A stretch of DNA of 64,000 bases, from positions 1-64,000 of the IMG/VR virus record IMGVR_UViG_3300021170_000018; one strand, given 5' to 3'. The DNA comes from a virus. Both the position numbers and the translations under genes were made by a program. Below are positions 32,914-40,537 of this stretch, one piece after another. Every line of letters starts with the position of its first letter. The first letter of the stretch is position 1. The notes under the pieces were generated by a model. That model had not been told where the DNA came from. It did not search any database and was given only the letters and a program-made list of their open reading frames with translations.

Positions 32914-33111
32914 TTACTCGTAGTGCCGGAAGGCGAGGTTCCACCGCTTCTCGCCGGACTCCGGGTCCTGGTCGAGGGAGTAGTGGACGTAGTGGCCGGA
33001 CTCCAGCGGCCCGACCATCGGCCACTCGTCTTGCTCGGCCTCGGGGCTGAGGAGCCGGTGCCGGGCCAGCTGCCGCTTCACGTCGCCGTAGCGCCCGGGG
33101 GTGCCGCTCAC
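32914..33111 (-). CDS. ESGH-family paralog, shortened
   Basis: A 65-aa protein with PLESGHYVHYSLDQDP and RWNLAFRHYE. The LGxDD and RxMxxQW blocks are missing between these, so it looks like an internally deleted member that keeps the ends. GTG start overlaps the upstream stop. Confidence 0.75.
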   Translation of the reverse strand: MSGTPGRYGDVKRQLARHRLLSPEAEQDEWPMVGPLESGHYVHYSLDQDPESGEKRWNLAFRHYE

Positions 33112-33620
33112 CGTTCCTCCCCGCTGCCGGGCAGCGCGACGCCCTCGGCGTCGTGGTGCACGTACCGGAAGCCGTTCCTCTTCGGGCGGGGTCCCTCCTC
33201 ACGAGGGGAGGACATCTGCGCCATCATCTCGCGGGTCACGTGGCGGCAGCCAAGCTCCCGCTGCACCAGCCGGGGCACGTCCTCGTCGCGGGTGCCCAGG
33301 TTCACGTGGATCATGGTGCGCCTCGCCCGGCCATCACCGGGGTGCCAGGCGTTCATCACCCATCCCTGGTCCTTGCGGGACAGGCCGACGCTCACGTGGT
33401 GCCCGGACTCCAGGCTGAAGCTCGGGGCGTCCTGGCTATAGCCGTACTGGTCCTTGAACTGAACAGGGAACCCGGCGGCGTGCATCTGGTCGCGGACGGC
33501 CCGCAGCCGGACGCCCTGGTCGCGCTGGGTCAGGGAGTCGCCGGGGAACAGCTTGTCGCTGCCCCGGAACTCGCCGTCGCCGGACGCGAAGTGCCGGATG
33601 AGGTCATCGCCGCGCGCCAT
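33108..33620 (-). CDS. ESGH-family paralog
   Basis: A 170-aa protein with DLIRHFASGD near the N-terminus (also present in the second unit of the 34015 gene), SLESGHHVSVGL, WVMNAWHPGD, NLGTRDEDVPRLVQREL and a basic tail. ATGA start overlap. Function unknown. Confidence 0.8.
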   Translation of the reverse strand: MARGDDLIRHFASGDGEFRGSDKLFPGDSLTQRDQGVRLRAVRDQMHAAGFPVQFKDQYGYSQDAPSFSLESGHHVSVGLSRKDQGWVMNAWHPGDGRARRTMIHVNLGTRDEDVPRLVQRELGCRHVTREMMAQMSSPREEGPRPKRNGFRYVHHDAEGVALPGSGEER

Positions 33621-34015
33621 CAGCCGTCCCCGTAGTCGCGGAAGTGATGGGTGGCCTCGTGCCACTTCCCCTGGTAGTGCAGGCCCTGGTCGCCATGCGG
33701 GTCGCCCGCCGCGACCGCCCGCTGCCACTGCTCCCCGATGGCCTTGACGAAGGCGGGGCGGCGGAACTGGTCGGCGGCCCGCTCCGGGACCTTGAGGTCA
33801 TCACGGCCAAGGTGCGAGATCACGTACGAGCCGTTCGGGTCCCCGGGGTGCCACGTGCTCATCAGCCACCCCTCGTGCCCCCACTTGCCGAGGCCGTACA
33901 GGTGGCCGGACTCCTGCAGCTGGTTCAGGTCCGGGTCGGACCGGTGCTGCCGCCCGATTCCCTGGTTCCGGAGGTGCTGCAGGATCATGGCCTCCCGCGC
34001 TGGCTCAGTGCCCAT
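33620..34015 (-). CDS. ESGH-family paralog
   Basis: A 131-aa protein with LQESGHLYGLGKWG, WLMSTWHPGDPNG, HLGRDDLKVPERAADQF and IGEQWQRAVAAGDPHGD...FRDYGDG. It is the clearest full-length member. ATGA overlap with the preceding gene. Confidence 0.8.
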   Translation of the reverse strand: MGTEPAREAMILQHLRNQGIGRQHRSDPDLNQLQESGHLYGLGKWGHEGWLMSTWHPGDPNGSYVISHLGRDDLKVPERAADQFRRPAFVKAIGEQWQRAVAAGDPHGDQGLHYQGKWHEATHHFRDYGDG

Positions 34016-34878
34016 CAGCCGAACCTCCTCGGCCAGGAGGGGTCGTCATCGCGGGGAGGCGCCATCTGCTCGCGCATCGCCCGCATGACCTCCCCGTGGC
34101 CGAGCCACTTCCTGGCCCTGGCCCCGACGGCGTCCGGGTCATCGCCGAGGTCGGCCAGTATCACCCGGGGATTCCGGAATCGCGAAGGCCCCTCGCCTGT
34201 CCGCCCTATCGTGGGGTCCGGCTCGCGGGTCACCCACATGCGCCAGGTACCGCGCTCGTGGTTGTAGGGGACGATGATGTGGTGGCCGGTCTCGGTGCGC
34301 ATCTCGTCCGACAGCCCGGCCGCTCGCAGCGAGGCGGCAGCCCGCTCGCGCCGGGCGTCCTTGTCGCTGGCGGCGAAGTGCCGGATGAGGCTGCTGCCGT
34401 CGTCGCCCATCAGCGCTCCTCGTAGTGCGGGCCGGTCAGCCATGCCTGGTGCACCGCCATGGTCCACGACGCGCCTGTCCGGCTCGTCGCCAGACGGGTC
34501 GCCGTTGGCGAGCGCCCGCTTCCACTGGGCGGCCAGCCGCCCGACTACGTTCGGGTGGGTCATGAAGTGCCGGAAGCGGTCCGGCACCCGGCCATCTTCC
34601 TCGCCCAGGTCGGAGCTGATCACCTCCTCGGTGGGGTCGCCGGGGTGGGAGACGTTCACCTGCCAGCGGCGGTCGCGGTCGCCCAGGTAGAAGCCGAGGC
34701 TGTGGCCCAGCTCGGTGCGGAAGACGCGGTGCGGTCCTGGGGGGCCGACAAGTCGCTGCCGGGACAGGGCGGCGTGCACGGCGTCCTCCCGTCGGTCCAC
34801 CTCGGGGAACGGGATGTGGCCGGACCGGTCGCCCCACCGGCGGCCCTCCTCCTCGCGGGAGATATCCCACTCGCTCAC
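34015..34878 (-). CDS. Two-unit ESGH-family protein, possibly joined by a frameshift
   Basis: A 287-aa frame. Unit 1 (residues 1-130) has RTELGHSLGFYLGD, WQVNVSHPGDP, DLGEEDGRVPDRF and AAQWKRALANGDPSGD. Unit 2 (from M157, 34410) has DGSSLIRHFAASD, RTETGHHIIVPY and DLGDDPDAVGARA. After GDPSGDE the family's usual FRHY-type tail is absent in this frame, but the +1 frame at about 34490-34412 reads TGPHYEER and stops at a TGATG junction with M157. Either unit 1 once ended there and a one-base change fused the units, or a frameshift is used. Annotated as one gene because the frame is open. Confidence 0.7.
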   Translation of the reverse strand: MSEWDISREEEGRRWGDRSGHIPFPEVDRREDAVHAALSRQRLVGPPGPHRVFRTELGHSLGFYLGDRDRRWQVNVSHPGDPTEEVISSDLGEEDGRVPDRFRHFMTHPNVVGRLAAQWKRALANGDPSGDEPDRRVVDHGGAPGMADRPALRGALMGDDGSSLIRHFAASDKDARRERAAASLRAAGLSDEMRTETGHHIIVPYNHERGTWRMWVTREPDPTIGRTGEGPSRFRNPRVILADLGDDPDAVGARARKWLGHGEVMRAMREQMAPPRDDDPSWPRRFG

Positions 34879-34897
34879 CAGTCGCCCCGTACTCGCG

Positions 34898-35716
34898 TCA
34901 GCCCGCGTAGTAGGACGGGCTGCGCTTCCAGTCGCTGCGCGCCATGGTGCTCGCGTGGGCGGCGTCGCGGTGCCCGTCGTGGGCGGGCACGGTAATCACG
35001 TGGTTAGCCTGCTGCACCGTGACCATCGCCTCCTGGCCCGGCTCGATCGGCTCCCCGCATCCCGCGCAGGCGTGCTGGCTCTGGTTCCTGGCTGCTTCCA
35101 TGGTCTTCATCTTAGCAAGGAAAGCTGTATCTTCGCGACCCGCCTCGCGGCGCAGCGCCGACAGCACCCGGGGATCATGACCGGAGGCGTGCGCGGCGAG
35201 GTGGCGGATGAGCTGGCCCTCGGTCAGCGGCTGGCCCTGCAGGCCCCGGTAGCGGGCGCCCTCCTTCTTGCCCTTCGGCGGCGGCTTCTTCTCGCCTTTG
35301 CCCTTCGGGAAGGGGGAGCCCTCGCTATCGTCATCGTCACCCGGCGACGGGGGCGCGCCCTCGCCGCCGGGACCAGCCTCCTCATCATCGCCAGGGGGCA
35401 TGCCGCCTTCCTCGCCGCCTTCCTCCGGGGGCATGCCGCCGCCCACGGGCATCCCGTCCGGGCCGATCATGCCCGGATCCATGAGGCCGCCGTCGGGGCC
35501 GACGTCAGAAGGAGCGCCTGGGCCGCCGGGCATCTGGGGGGCGCCCGGGAAGGCCGGCTGGACGCGGACGATGTAGTTCTGTCCGCAGAAGGAGCACGCG
35601 ATCGTCCCGTCACTCCTGCCCACCACTTGCCCTGAGCCGCAAAACGGACAATGAGACGTGATCAGGGGATCGCCTGGGTCGTGGGCCAACCTGGTGCCGA
35701 TGCCACGTGCCGCCAT
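34898..35716 (-). CDS. Zinc-ribbon protein with acidic/proline linker, virion region
   Basis: A 272-aa protein. CPFCGSGQVVGRSDGTIACS followed by FCG is a classical zinc ribbon (residues 23-43). Residues 50-150 are Gly/Pro/Asp/Glu-rich linker, residues 150-160 Lys-rich, and a second site CAGCGEPIEPGQEA lies near residue 220. Ribbon plus acidic linker proteins accompany portal or protease genes in large actinophages. A conserved promoter copy sits inside the coding region at 35109-35130 and could start a 67-aa product (34898-35101). CCCCGGAAGG precedes the start. Confidence 0.7.
   Translation of the reverse strand: MAARGIGTRLAHDPGDPLITSHCPFCGSGQVVGRSDGTIACSFCGQNYIVRVQPAFPGAPQMPGGPGAPSDVGPDGGLMDPGMIGPDGMPVGGGMPPEEGGEEGGMPPGDDEEAGPGGEGAPPSPGDDDDSEGSPFPKGKGEKKPPPKGKKEGARYRGLQGQPLTEGQLIRHLAAHASGHDPRVLSALRREAGREDTAFLAKMKTMEAARNQSQHACAGCGEPIEPGQEAMVTVQQANHVITVPAHDGHRDAAHASTMARSDWKRSPSYYAG
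35109..35130 (-). promoter_or_regulatory. Conserved promoter inside a coding sequence
   Basis: TACAGCTTTCCTTGC followed by TAAGAT, complementary strand, lies within the 272-aa gene. An in-frame ATG (35101) is 7 bases after the -10 box and would give a 67-aa protein containing the second zinc site. Confidence 0.6.
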
Positions 35717-35740
35717 GATGCCTCCTGGTCCTTCCGGGGA

Positions 35741-36034
35741 TCATGGCATCATGTCGCGCAGGCGCCGCATGATCCCCGGCTCGCACAGCTTCCGGCCTAG
35801 CACCCTCGCAACCGCGTCATCGTCATGGCCCAGGTGCAGGTGCACGACAAGGTCGCGGCCAGGCCAGGTGATGTTGGCCCACCACCACTCGTGCCGGGGA
35901 TCCCTGCGGCCATGACCCATCCCGACCTGCACGTGATGGCCGGACTCCAGCTTCTGCCGCTGGCTGGTGATCCCGGCCGCCAGGATCGAGTCCCACACGC
36001 GCACTAGCCGGGCCATGTCGCCGTCCCTGGTCAC
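35741..36034 (-). CDS. ESGH-family paralog
   Basis: A 97-aa protein with KLESGHHVQVGMG, WWWANITWPGRD, HLGHDDDAVARVLGRKLCEP and MRRLRDMM. It resembles the neighbour at 36031 closely in layout (VRVWDSILAAG and VWAVWGSVVAAG at the N-termini). GTG start overlaps the upstream stop. Confidence 0.8.
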   Translation of the reverse strand: MTRDGDMARLVRVWDSILAAGITSQRQKLESGHHVQVGMGHGRRDPRHEWWWANITWPGRDLVVHLHLGHDDDAVARVLGRKLCEPGIMRRLRDMMP

Positions 36035-36342
36035 GCCATCAGCCTCCGCATCGCCCTCATCGTGCCCGGCTCGGACAGCAGCCGGGCCAGCTCGGCGGCC
36101 ACCTGCCCGTCATCACGGCCCAGGAACAGGGTGACCACCCCCTCGCGGTCCTGGTGGGTGACGTTCACCCACCAGGACCATGCCTGGGGGCCGTCCGGCC
36201 CGGGCCTGCGGAAGACCTGCAGGTGGTGGCCGGACTCGGTGCGCATCGACGGGCCGCACAGCCCGGCGGCCACGACCGAGCCCCAGACAGCCCAGACCCT
36301 GAGCAGCGTGCGCGCGTAGAAGGCGTGGTCGCTCCAGCTCAT
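36031..36342 (-). CDS. ESGH-family paralog
   Basis: A 103-aa protein with RTESGHHLQVFRR, WWVNVTHQDREG, FLGRDDGQVAAELARLLSEP and MRAMRRLM. It is the first member of the array in transcription order. ATGA overlap with the helical protein upstream. Confidence 0.8.
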   Translation of the reverse strand: MSWSDHAFYARTLLRVWAVWGSVVAAGLCGPSMRTESGHHLQVFRRPGPDGPQAWSWWVNVTHQDREGVVTLFLGRDDGQVAAELARLLSEPGTMRAMRRLMA

Positions 36343-36641
36343 GACCCGAAGCCTCCCAGGGCCTCGCCGACCAGTGCATGGAGCAGGCGCAGGTGCTTCT
36401 GCGCCAGCTGGCCGACCGCCTGCGCCCGCTCCAGGCCGGGCCGGATGTCTGCCTGCGGGTCGGCCGCCAGCCGGTCGCGGGCCGTCCGGATGAGCGCCGC
36501 AGCCTCGTCCAGCCCGGCAGCGGGGCCGCTGACGTACGGCGCGAGGCCGGGGACGGCCAGGGCCAGCTCGCGGGCGGCTGCCGAGCTGCGGGCGAGAAGG
36601 GCCGCTGACCTGTCCAGGCCCTCCGGCGTGAACTCGCTCAC
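36339..36641 (-). CDS. Hypothetical helical protein
   Basis: A 100-aa Ala/Arg/Leu-rich protein with GTG start overlapping the upstream stop. Three amphipathic helices are apparent (SAALLARSSAAARELALAV; EAAALIRTARDRLA; AVGQLAQKHLRLLHALVGEA). No family recognised. Confidence 0.7.
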   Translation of the reverse strand: MSEFTPEGLDRSAALLARSSAAARELALAVPGLAPYVSGPAAGLDEAAALIRTARDRLAADPQADIRPGLERAQAVGQLAQKHLRLLHALVGEALGGFGS

Positions 36642-36868
36642 GGCTCGTCCCTCGCCAGCATCATGCCGGGCCACGCCTGCGCCATGGGCACCAGCCGGTA
36701 GCCGGGAGCGCACCAGTCGCCTTGCGGGCACGGCCTGCCGAAGCCGTCCTCGGCGGGCCCTTCCGGGCAGTGCGAGGCGACCAGCTCGCCCAGCAGGATG
36801 CCCGTCTCCCCTCTCGGCAGGTACACGAACACGTTGCCCGGCCCGCTGCTAGTGGTGATGACGTCCAC
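36638..36868 (-). CDS. Hypothetical protein, first gene of the leftward virion operon
   Basis: A 76-aa protein with GTG after GAGGGGAGCG. NVFVYLPRGETGILLGELVA is strand-helix, and CPEGPAEDGFGRPCPQGDWC has three Cys. It lies next to the element at 36886 and diverges from the gene at 36933. Confidence 0.7.
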   Translation of the reverse strand: MDVITTSSGPGNVFVYLPRGETGILLGELVASHCPEGPAEDGFGRPCPQGDWCAPGYRLVPMAQAWPGMMLARDEP

Positions 36869-36885
36869 TCCGCTCCCCTCGCTCA

Positions 36886-36907
36886 ATGCAGCTTTCCTTG
36901 CTATCAT
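36886..36907. promoter_or_regulatory. Conserved promoter at the strand switch
   Basis: ATGCAGCTTTCCTTGC precedes TATCAT (36902-36907), which starts the long rightward block with a leader of about 20 bases carrying GGAAGGGAG. The opposite end (CATTGA) is a poorer -10 box for the leftward operon. Confidence 0.78.
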
Positions 36908-36932
36908 AGCGGACGAGGAAGGGAGCCATCCA

Positions 36933-37100
36933 GTGGCGACGATAGCGGAGCAGATCGCGGCCAAGCAGGCCGAGATCGCGGCGGTGGCCGAGCGGACGCG
37001 GGCCGCGTACCACGCCTGGCAGGACCTGGACCAGGCGCATAACGCGCTGTGCGAAGAGCTGCGGGAGCTGAAGAGGCGCCAGCGGGAAGGCGGGCAGTGA
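36933..37100 (+). CDS. Small coiled-coil protein
   Basis: A 55-aa protein with GTG start. IAAKQAEIAAVAERTRAAYH and ALCEELRELKRRQREGG make one long amphipathic helix. First gene of the rightward block. Confidence 0.72.
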   Translation: MATIAEQIAAKQAEIAAVAERTRAAYHAWQDLDQAHNALCEELRELKRRQREGGQ

Positions 37101-37327
37101 TGGCCCGCGAGCAGATGATGCTCCCCGACGCGGTCGCCGCTTACCTGGACGACTGCGCGGTGGCGCACGCGGCCGGGTGGCGCGCCGAGCCGCACGCCAC
37201 GGTGGAGGAGCTCTGCCAGGTCTTCAGCATGGTGCCATCGGCGATGATGGCGGACTGCCTCGCTGGCCTGGCGGCCAGCGGGGACGCGGAGGTCGGCCTG
37301 GTGGCCGGGGAGTGGAGGTCACGGTGA
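37100..37327 (+). CDS. Hypothetical helical protein
   Basis: A 75-aa protein. The ATG overlaps the previous stop (TGATG). The arrangement of helices with VEELCQVFSMVPSAMMADCL followed by a short DAEVGLVAGEW hairpin could be a winged helix, but the match is weak. Confidence 0.68.
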   Translation: MAREQMMLPDAVAAYLDDCAVAHAAGWRAEPHATVEELCQVFSMVPSAMMADCLAGLAASGDAEVGLVAGEWRSR

Positions 37328-37578
37328 GCGAGGAGCGGCACCTGGCCGTGCGCGTGCGCGACCCGGGGAGCAGCCGGTGGGAGTGGGTGGGCCATCACGG
37401 CCAGGGGCTGACCCGGCGCGTGGACGAGGCATTCACCTACCCGGACGACTGCAGGCGGGTGGCCGATGAGGTCGCCAGTCTGGCCCGCGCGCATGGCCTG
37501 ATCGCTGAGGTCGTAGACCTGGACCAGGCAACGGCGGCCGGACCCCGGGGCAAATGGCGAAACTGGAGGTCGCGGTGA
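37324..37578 (+). CDS. Hypothetical protein
   Basis: An 84-aa protein with GTGA start overlap. The N-terminal strands (HLAVRVRDPGSSRWEWVGHH) and the helix DDCRRVADEVASLARAHG suggest a small alpha/beta domain. Confidence 0.7.
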   Translation: MSEERHLAVRVRDPGSSRWEWVGHHGQGLTRRVDEAFTYPDDCRRVADEVASLARAHGLIAEVVDLDQATAAGPRGKWRNWRSR

Positions 37579-37790
37579 GCGAGAGGCAGGCGCAGGTGCC
37601 CCCGGGGACGGACATCACGCAGCCGATGGCGCAGCACGTCGCGCTGGTCATCACCGGGATCCTGGTCGGCATCAGCGAGGCCGACCCGGCGGGGGCGGGC
37701 CAGGAGCTGCTGGAGACGCTCGGCCTCAAGGCGGTCAGGCGCAGGATCCGCTCGCGCTACGCCCATGGCGGGGACAGGACGGGATCGTGA
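37575..37790 (+). CDS. Hypothetical protein
   Basis: A 71-aa protein with GTGA start overlap; a second in-frame ATG at 37554 lies inside the upstream gene. It has a moderately hydrophobic central helix (HVALVITGILVGISEA) and a basic C-terminus. Not clearly transmembrane. Confidence 0.68.
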   Translation: MSERQAQVPPGTDITQPMAQHVALVITGILVGISEADPAGAGQELLETLGLKAVRRRIRSRYAHGGDRTGS

Positions 37791-38116
37791 TGGGCGGCCT
37801 GAAGGGCGTCCAGCCGGGCGACGAGCTCATCGTCAGCGACCCGCGCTCTCCCCGGCGCAGGCCGAACAGGGCCACGGTCGCCTCAGTCGGCCGGACCTGG
37901 GTGACCGCGAGGGGCGGCCTCCGCTACCGGATCGACGACGGGCGCGACGAGTGCGGGGCCACCGTAGCAGAGGTCCCGGCGGACTACGAGGAGCGGATGG
38001 CCTGCCACGCGCTCCGCGAGGACCTCCGGGAGGCGGGAATCCTGACGGGCGGCGCCGAGCTGTCCCGCCCGCAGCTGGAGGCGATCCTCGCGATCGTCAA
38101 GGAAGGAGCGCGATGA
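37787..38116 (+). CDS. Hypothetical protein with N-terminal beta barrel
   Basis: A 109-aa protein. VQPGDELIVSD, RATVASVGRTWVTARGG and RYRIDDG are SH3-like strands; the C-terminal half is helical (ELSRPQLEAILAIVKEG). The start is GTG at 37787 or the adjacent ATG at 37790. Confidence 0.7.
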   Translation: MMGGLKGVQPGDELIVSDPRSPRRRPNRATVASVGRTWVTARGGLRYRIDDGRDECGATVAEVPADYEERMACHALREDLREAGILTGGAELSRPQLEAILAIVKEGAR

Positions 38117-38373
38117 CCACCAGGCAGCACCAGAAGGACCTTGTCAGCCAGGCCAGCGCGGCGCTGGACATCGCGCTCTCGCGGAACATGGGGCTGGAGC
38201 GCGTCACGCCCGTCATGACGCTGGCCGAGGTCGCGGAGGCGGTGCGCCGTGCCCGGGGCCGCTACGCGTCGTTCCCGGACGTGCGGGCCGCCCTTGACGA
38301 GGCGGTCGCCGCCGGGCTGGCGACTAAGTGCGCTTACGGCTGGATGGCCCGTTTCGAGAAGGGAGCGCGGTGA
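38113..38373 (+). CDS. Hypothetical helical protein
   Basis: An 86-aa protein with ATGA overlap. Helices MTLAEVAEAVRRARGRYA and DVRAALDEAVAAGLATKC with a short YGWMARFEKG end resemble a winged-helix layout. No regulator family was recognised with confidence. Confidence 0.68.
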   Translation: MTTRQHQKDLVSQASAALDIALSRNMGLERVTPVMTLAEVAEAVRRARGRYASFPDVRAALDEAVAAGLATKCAYGWMARFEKGAR

Positions 38374-38828
38374 CCGCGCGGCCGATCAACTACTCCACCG
38401 TCATCGACCCGATGAAGACGGTGACGGAGTGCACCGAGCTGCTGGCCCGGCACGGGGCGCGGAAGATCCTGACCGAGTACGGCCCGGACCGGCAGCCGAC
38501 TGGCCTGTCATTCCAGGTGGACGCCCCGTGGGGGCCGCAGCAGTTCCGGATGGAGGTCAACCCCGAGGGGACCTACCGGGTGCTGGCCATGGCGAGGAAG
38601 CGGGGCGAGATCGCGCCGCGCTTCGCCACCAGGGAGCAGGCCGCCCGGGTCGCCTGGCGGGTGCTGAAGACGTGGGTGGAGGTGTGCCTGGCCCTGTCGG
38701 AGACGGGGATCGTCAACCTCACCCAGGCGATGCTCTCGTTCGCCATGACCGGGCCGGACACGACCCAGTGGGACGACTTCGCGACCGCGAGGGCGATCAC
38801 GGCGGGAGGCGGCGATGACCAGGCCTGA
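38370..38828 (+). CDS. Hypothetical protein
   Basis: A 152-aa protein with GTGA overlap. A strand-rich half (PTGLSFQVDAPWGPQQFRME) is followed by long helices (AARVAWRVLKTWVEVCLAL). The last 14 bases overlap the next gene. It resembles conserved phage proteins that contain a similar alpha/beta layout, but no family name is offered. Confidence 0.7.
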   Translation: MTARPINYSTVIDPMKTVTECTELLARHGARKILTEYGPDRQPTGLSFQVDAPWGPQQFRMEVNPEGTYRVLAMARKRGEIAPRFATREQAARVAWRVLKTWVEVCLALSETGIVNLTQAMLSFAMTGPDTTQWDDFATARAITAGGGDDQA

Positions 38829-39054
38829 GTTCCTCGCCCCGCCCGGCGGGGCGCTCGTGGCGGATACGCGCATGGCACTTGCCCTTATCGGGGTGGAAAT
38901 TCCCGAGGACGACGTCCGGGGGTGGACCAAGTACGAGCTGATGCTCGCCTACGACTGGGCGATGCGGGAGCACCTGAGCGCGTCCGACAACACGGTGCGC
39001 AGGCGGCCGAAGCCGTCGTTCGTGACGGCGGCAGAGCGGGAAGGGGAAGGGTAA
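38815..39054 (+). CDS. Hypothetical protein with WTKYELMLAYDW block
   Basis: A 79-aa protein. The block DDVRGWTKYELMLAYDWA and the tail RPKPSFVTAAER are identical to parts of the 161-aa protein at 45891-46376, and 55 bases of DNA are identical between them. It is therefore a short duplicate of that gene. Confidence 0.75.
   Translation: MTRPEFLAPPGGALVADTRMALALIGVEIPEDDVRGWTKYELMLAYDWAMREHLSASDNTVRRRPKPSFVTAAEREGEG
38907..38961 (+). repeat. 55-bp perfect direct repeat, copy 1
   Basis: Identical to 45977-46031, and in the same reading frame in both genes. Synonymous sites are also identical, pointing to recent duplication or gene conversion. Confidence 0.85.
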
Positions 39055-39446
39055 TGGGCAGGACAGGGCAGGTGGCGGCCGGGGACCTGCGGCGGGAGAT
39101 CGCCAGGGCAGTCAGCCTCGAAGGCCTGAGCGACGGGCTCACGCCCATCCTGCGGGCGCACGGCCGGGATTTCGGCGTGATCGGCATGGGCGTGATGATG
39201 CACGAGGGACTGTTCGTGCTCGTCATCCACGGCGAGCGCGGAGGCCGCAAGGACCCCTTCTGGACTATCGCCGACCTGCGGACGGCACTCGTGTCCATTA
39301 TGGAGGAGGGCATCTTCCCGGGATCAATGACCCTGGGCGAGGGCAAAAAGGTGCTGCTGATGATCTACGGCCAGCTGTTGGGGGTCTCCTCGGCCGCGCC
39401 GGACAGGCGCCGGGAGCGCTTCGTCCTCCAGGGGGAAACGCTGTGA
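39054..39446 (+). CDS. Hypothetical protein
   Basis: A 130-aa protein whose ATG overlaps a TAA stop by one base. The sequence alternates strands and helices (GVIGMGVMMHEGLFVLVIHG). No family recognised. Confidence 0.7.
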   Translation: MGRTGQVAAGDLRREIARAVSLEGLSDGLTPILRAHGRDFGVIGMGVMMHEGLFVLVIHGERGGRKDPFWTIADLRTALVSIMEEGIFPGSMTLGEGKKVLLMIYGQLLGVSSAAPDRRRERFVLQGETL

Positions 39447-39829
39447 GCCCCGGGCCGGAGGGCATCCTGGACCGCCATCCCGAGCTGCTGCTGCTGCATG
39501 TCGCGGTGCCCGTCGCCATCCAGGACACCGTGCGGTACCTGGCAGAGGACAGGCGGCTGGCGCTGGCCGCCGAATGCGGGCAGTACATCGCGGAGCACGG
39601 CGACGACCTGATGTTCCGGGGCCGGAAGGGCGCGGCGGCCAAGGCGTTCACGATGCTGGCCCACGGGCTGGCGTGCGCGGCGTTCCAGCCGGGCGGCATC
39701 GACTTCGCCGGGATGCACTTCTGCGCTGACCACGGCGCGTGCACCGGCGCGGACGGCGGCCCCCCGCAGCCTGCGCCGGTGTGCAAGAGGCTAACGGACA
39801 CGATCAGGGCACGGGAGGAGTTGCTGTGA
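39443..39829 (+). CDS. Hypothetical protein
   Basis: A 128-aa mainly helical protein with GTGA overlap. HFCADHGAC and a later Cys near the C-terminus may form a metal site (GGIDFAGMHFCADHGAC). Function unknown. Confidence 0.7.
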   Translation: MSPGPEGILDRHPELLLLHVAVPVAIQDTVRYLAEDRRLALAAECGQYIAEHGDDLMFRGRKGAAAKAFTMLAHGLACAAFQPGGIDFAGMHFCADHGACTGADGGPPQPAPVCKRLTDTIRAREELL

Positions 39830-39990
39830 ACGTTAAGGCACTGATGGAGACGGCCCGGGAGTGGAGGCGGCGCATGGCCGGGCACGTCTACCTTGACTGG
39901 AATGACCAGTGGGTGGGGCGCTACCGGAGCGACACCCACAACTACGTCTGCCCGCTGCCCTGCCTGGTGATCAGGTGGCGGCGGTCATGA
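39826..39990 (+). CDS. Hypothetical small protein
   Basis: A 54-aa protein with GTGA overlap and a basic helix (METAREWRRRMAG) followed by aromatic residues (VYLDWNDQWVGRY). Confidence 0.65.
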   Translation: MNVKALMETAREWRRRMAGHVYLDWNDQWVGRYRSDTHNYVCPLPCLVIRWRRS

Positions 39991-40184
39991 CGGCCAAGGG
40001 ACAGCCCGACGAGTACTTCGTGAGCATACCGATGGAGGACGCCCTCCAGCTGGCCAGGTGGATCGCCAGTGCGCAACCCGGTGACGTGACGCGAACGGGC
40101 GACCATGAGCGGATCTCCTTCGAGCGCATCGGGGACAAGGGGTTCCTGGTCCGGGCCAGGCCGTGGAAGCCGGGGTCGCGGTGA
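39987..40184 (+). CDS. Hypothetical small protein
   Basis: A 65-aa protein with ATGA overlap. YFVSIPMEDALQLARWIASA and a beta C-terminus (ISFERIGDKGFLVRAR). Confidence 0.68.
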   Translation: MTAKGQPDEYFVSIPMEDALQLARWIASAQPGDVTRTGDHERISFERIGDKGFLVRARPWKPGSR

Positions 40185-40537
40185 GCCGCCCGGCCCTGCA
40201 GTGGGGGTGGGTGCTGTCATGGGCGGACGCCAATGAGGTGCCAGGAGAGGCCCGGCTGCTGTGCCTGGAGAGCGGCCGTGAGGTCGTCGCGGTCAGCCCC
40301 TACGGCGAGGACCTCATCCTGGAGACGGCCAGCATGTCCGACCATCGCCCGGGGCTCACCTGGGGCCAGGCACGGGAGATGGCGGGCGAGTGCGATGAGG
40401 GGCTGCGGGTCAGGTTCCAGGACGGGTCCCCCGCGCTCGACCTGTCCCAGTACGGGCAGTGCGAGTCCGGCGGCGAGTACGGGCAGGACGGCGAGCCGGC
40501 CGGGCCGGAGCTCTACGTCCAGCGGAGGTGGGGATGA
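40181..40537 (+). CDS. Hypothetical protein
   Basis: A 118-aa protein with GTGA overlap. A strand-rich N-terminal half (ARLLCLESGREVVAVSPYG) and an acidic C-terminus. No family recognised. Confidence 0.7.
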   Translation: MSRPALQWGWVLSWADANEVPGEARLLCLESGREVVAVSPYGEDLILETASMSDHRPGLTWGQAREMAGECDEGLRVRFQDGSPALDLSQYGQCESGGEYGQDGEPAGPELYVQRRWG

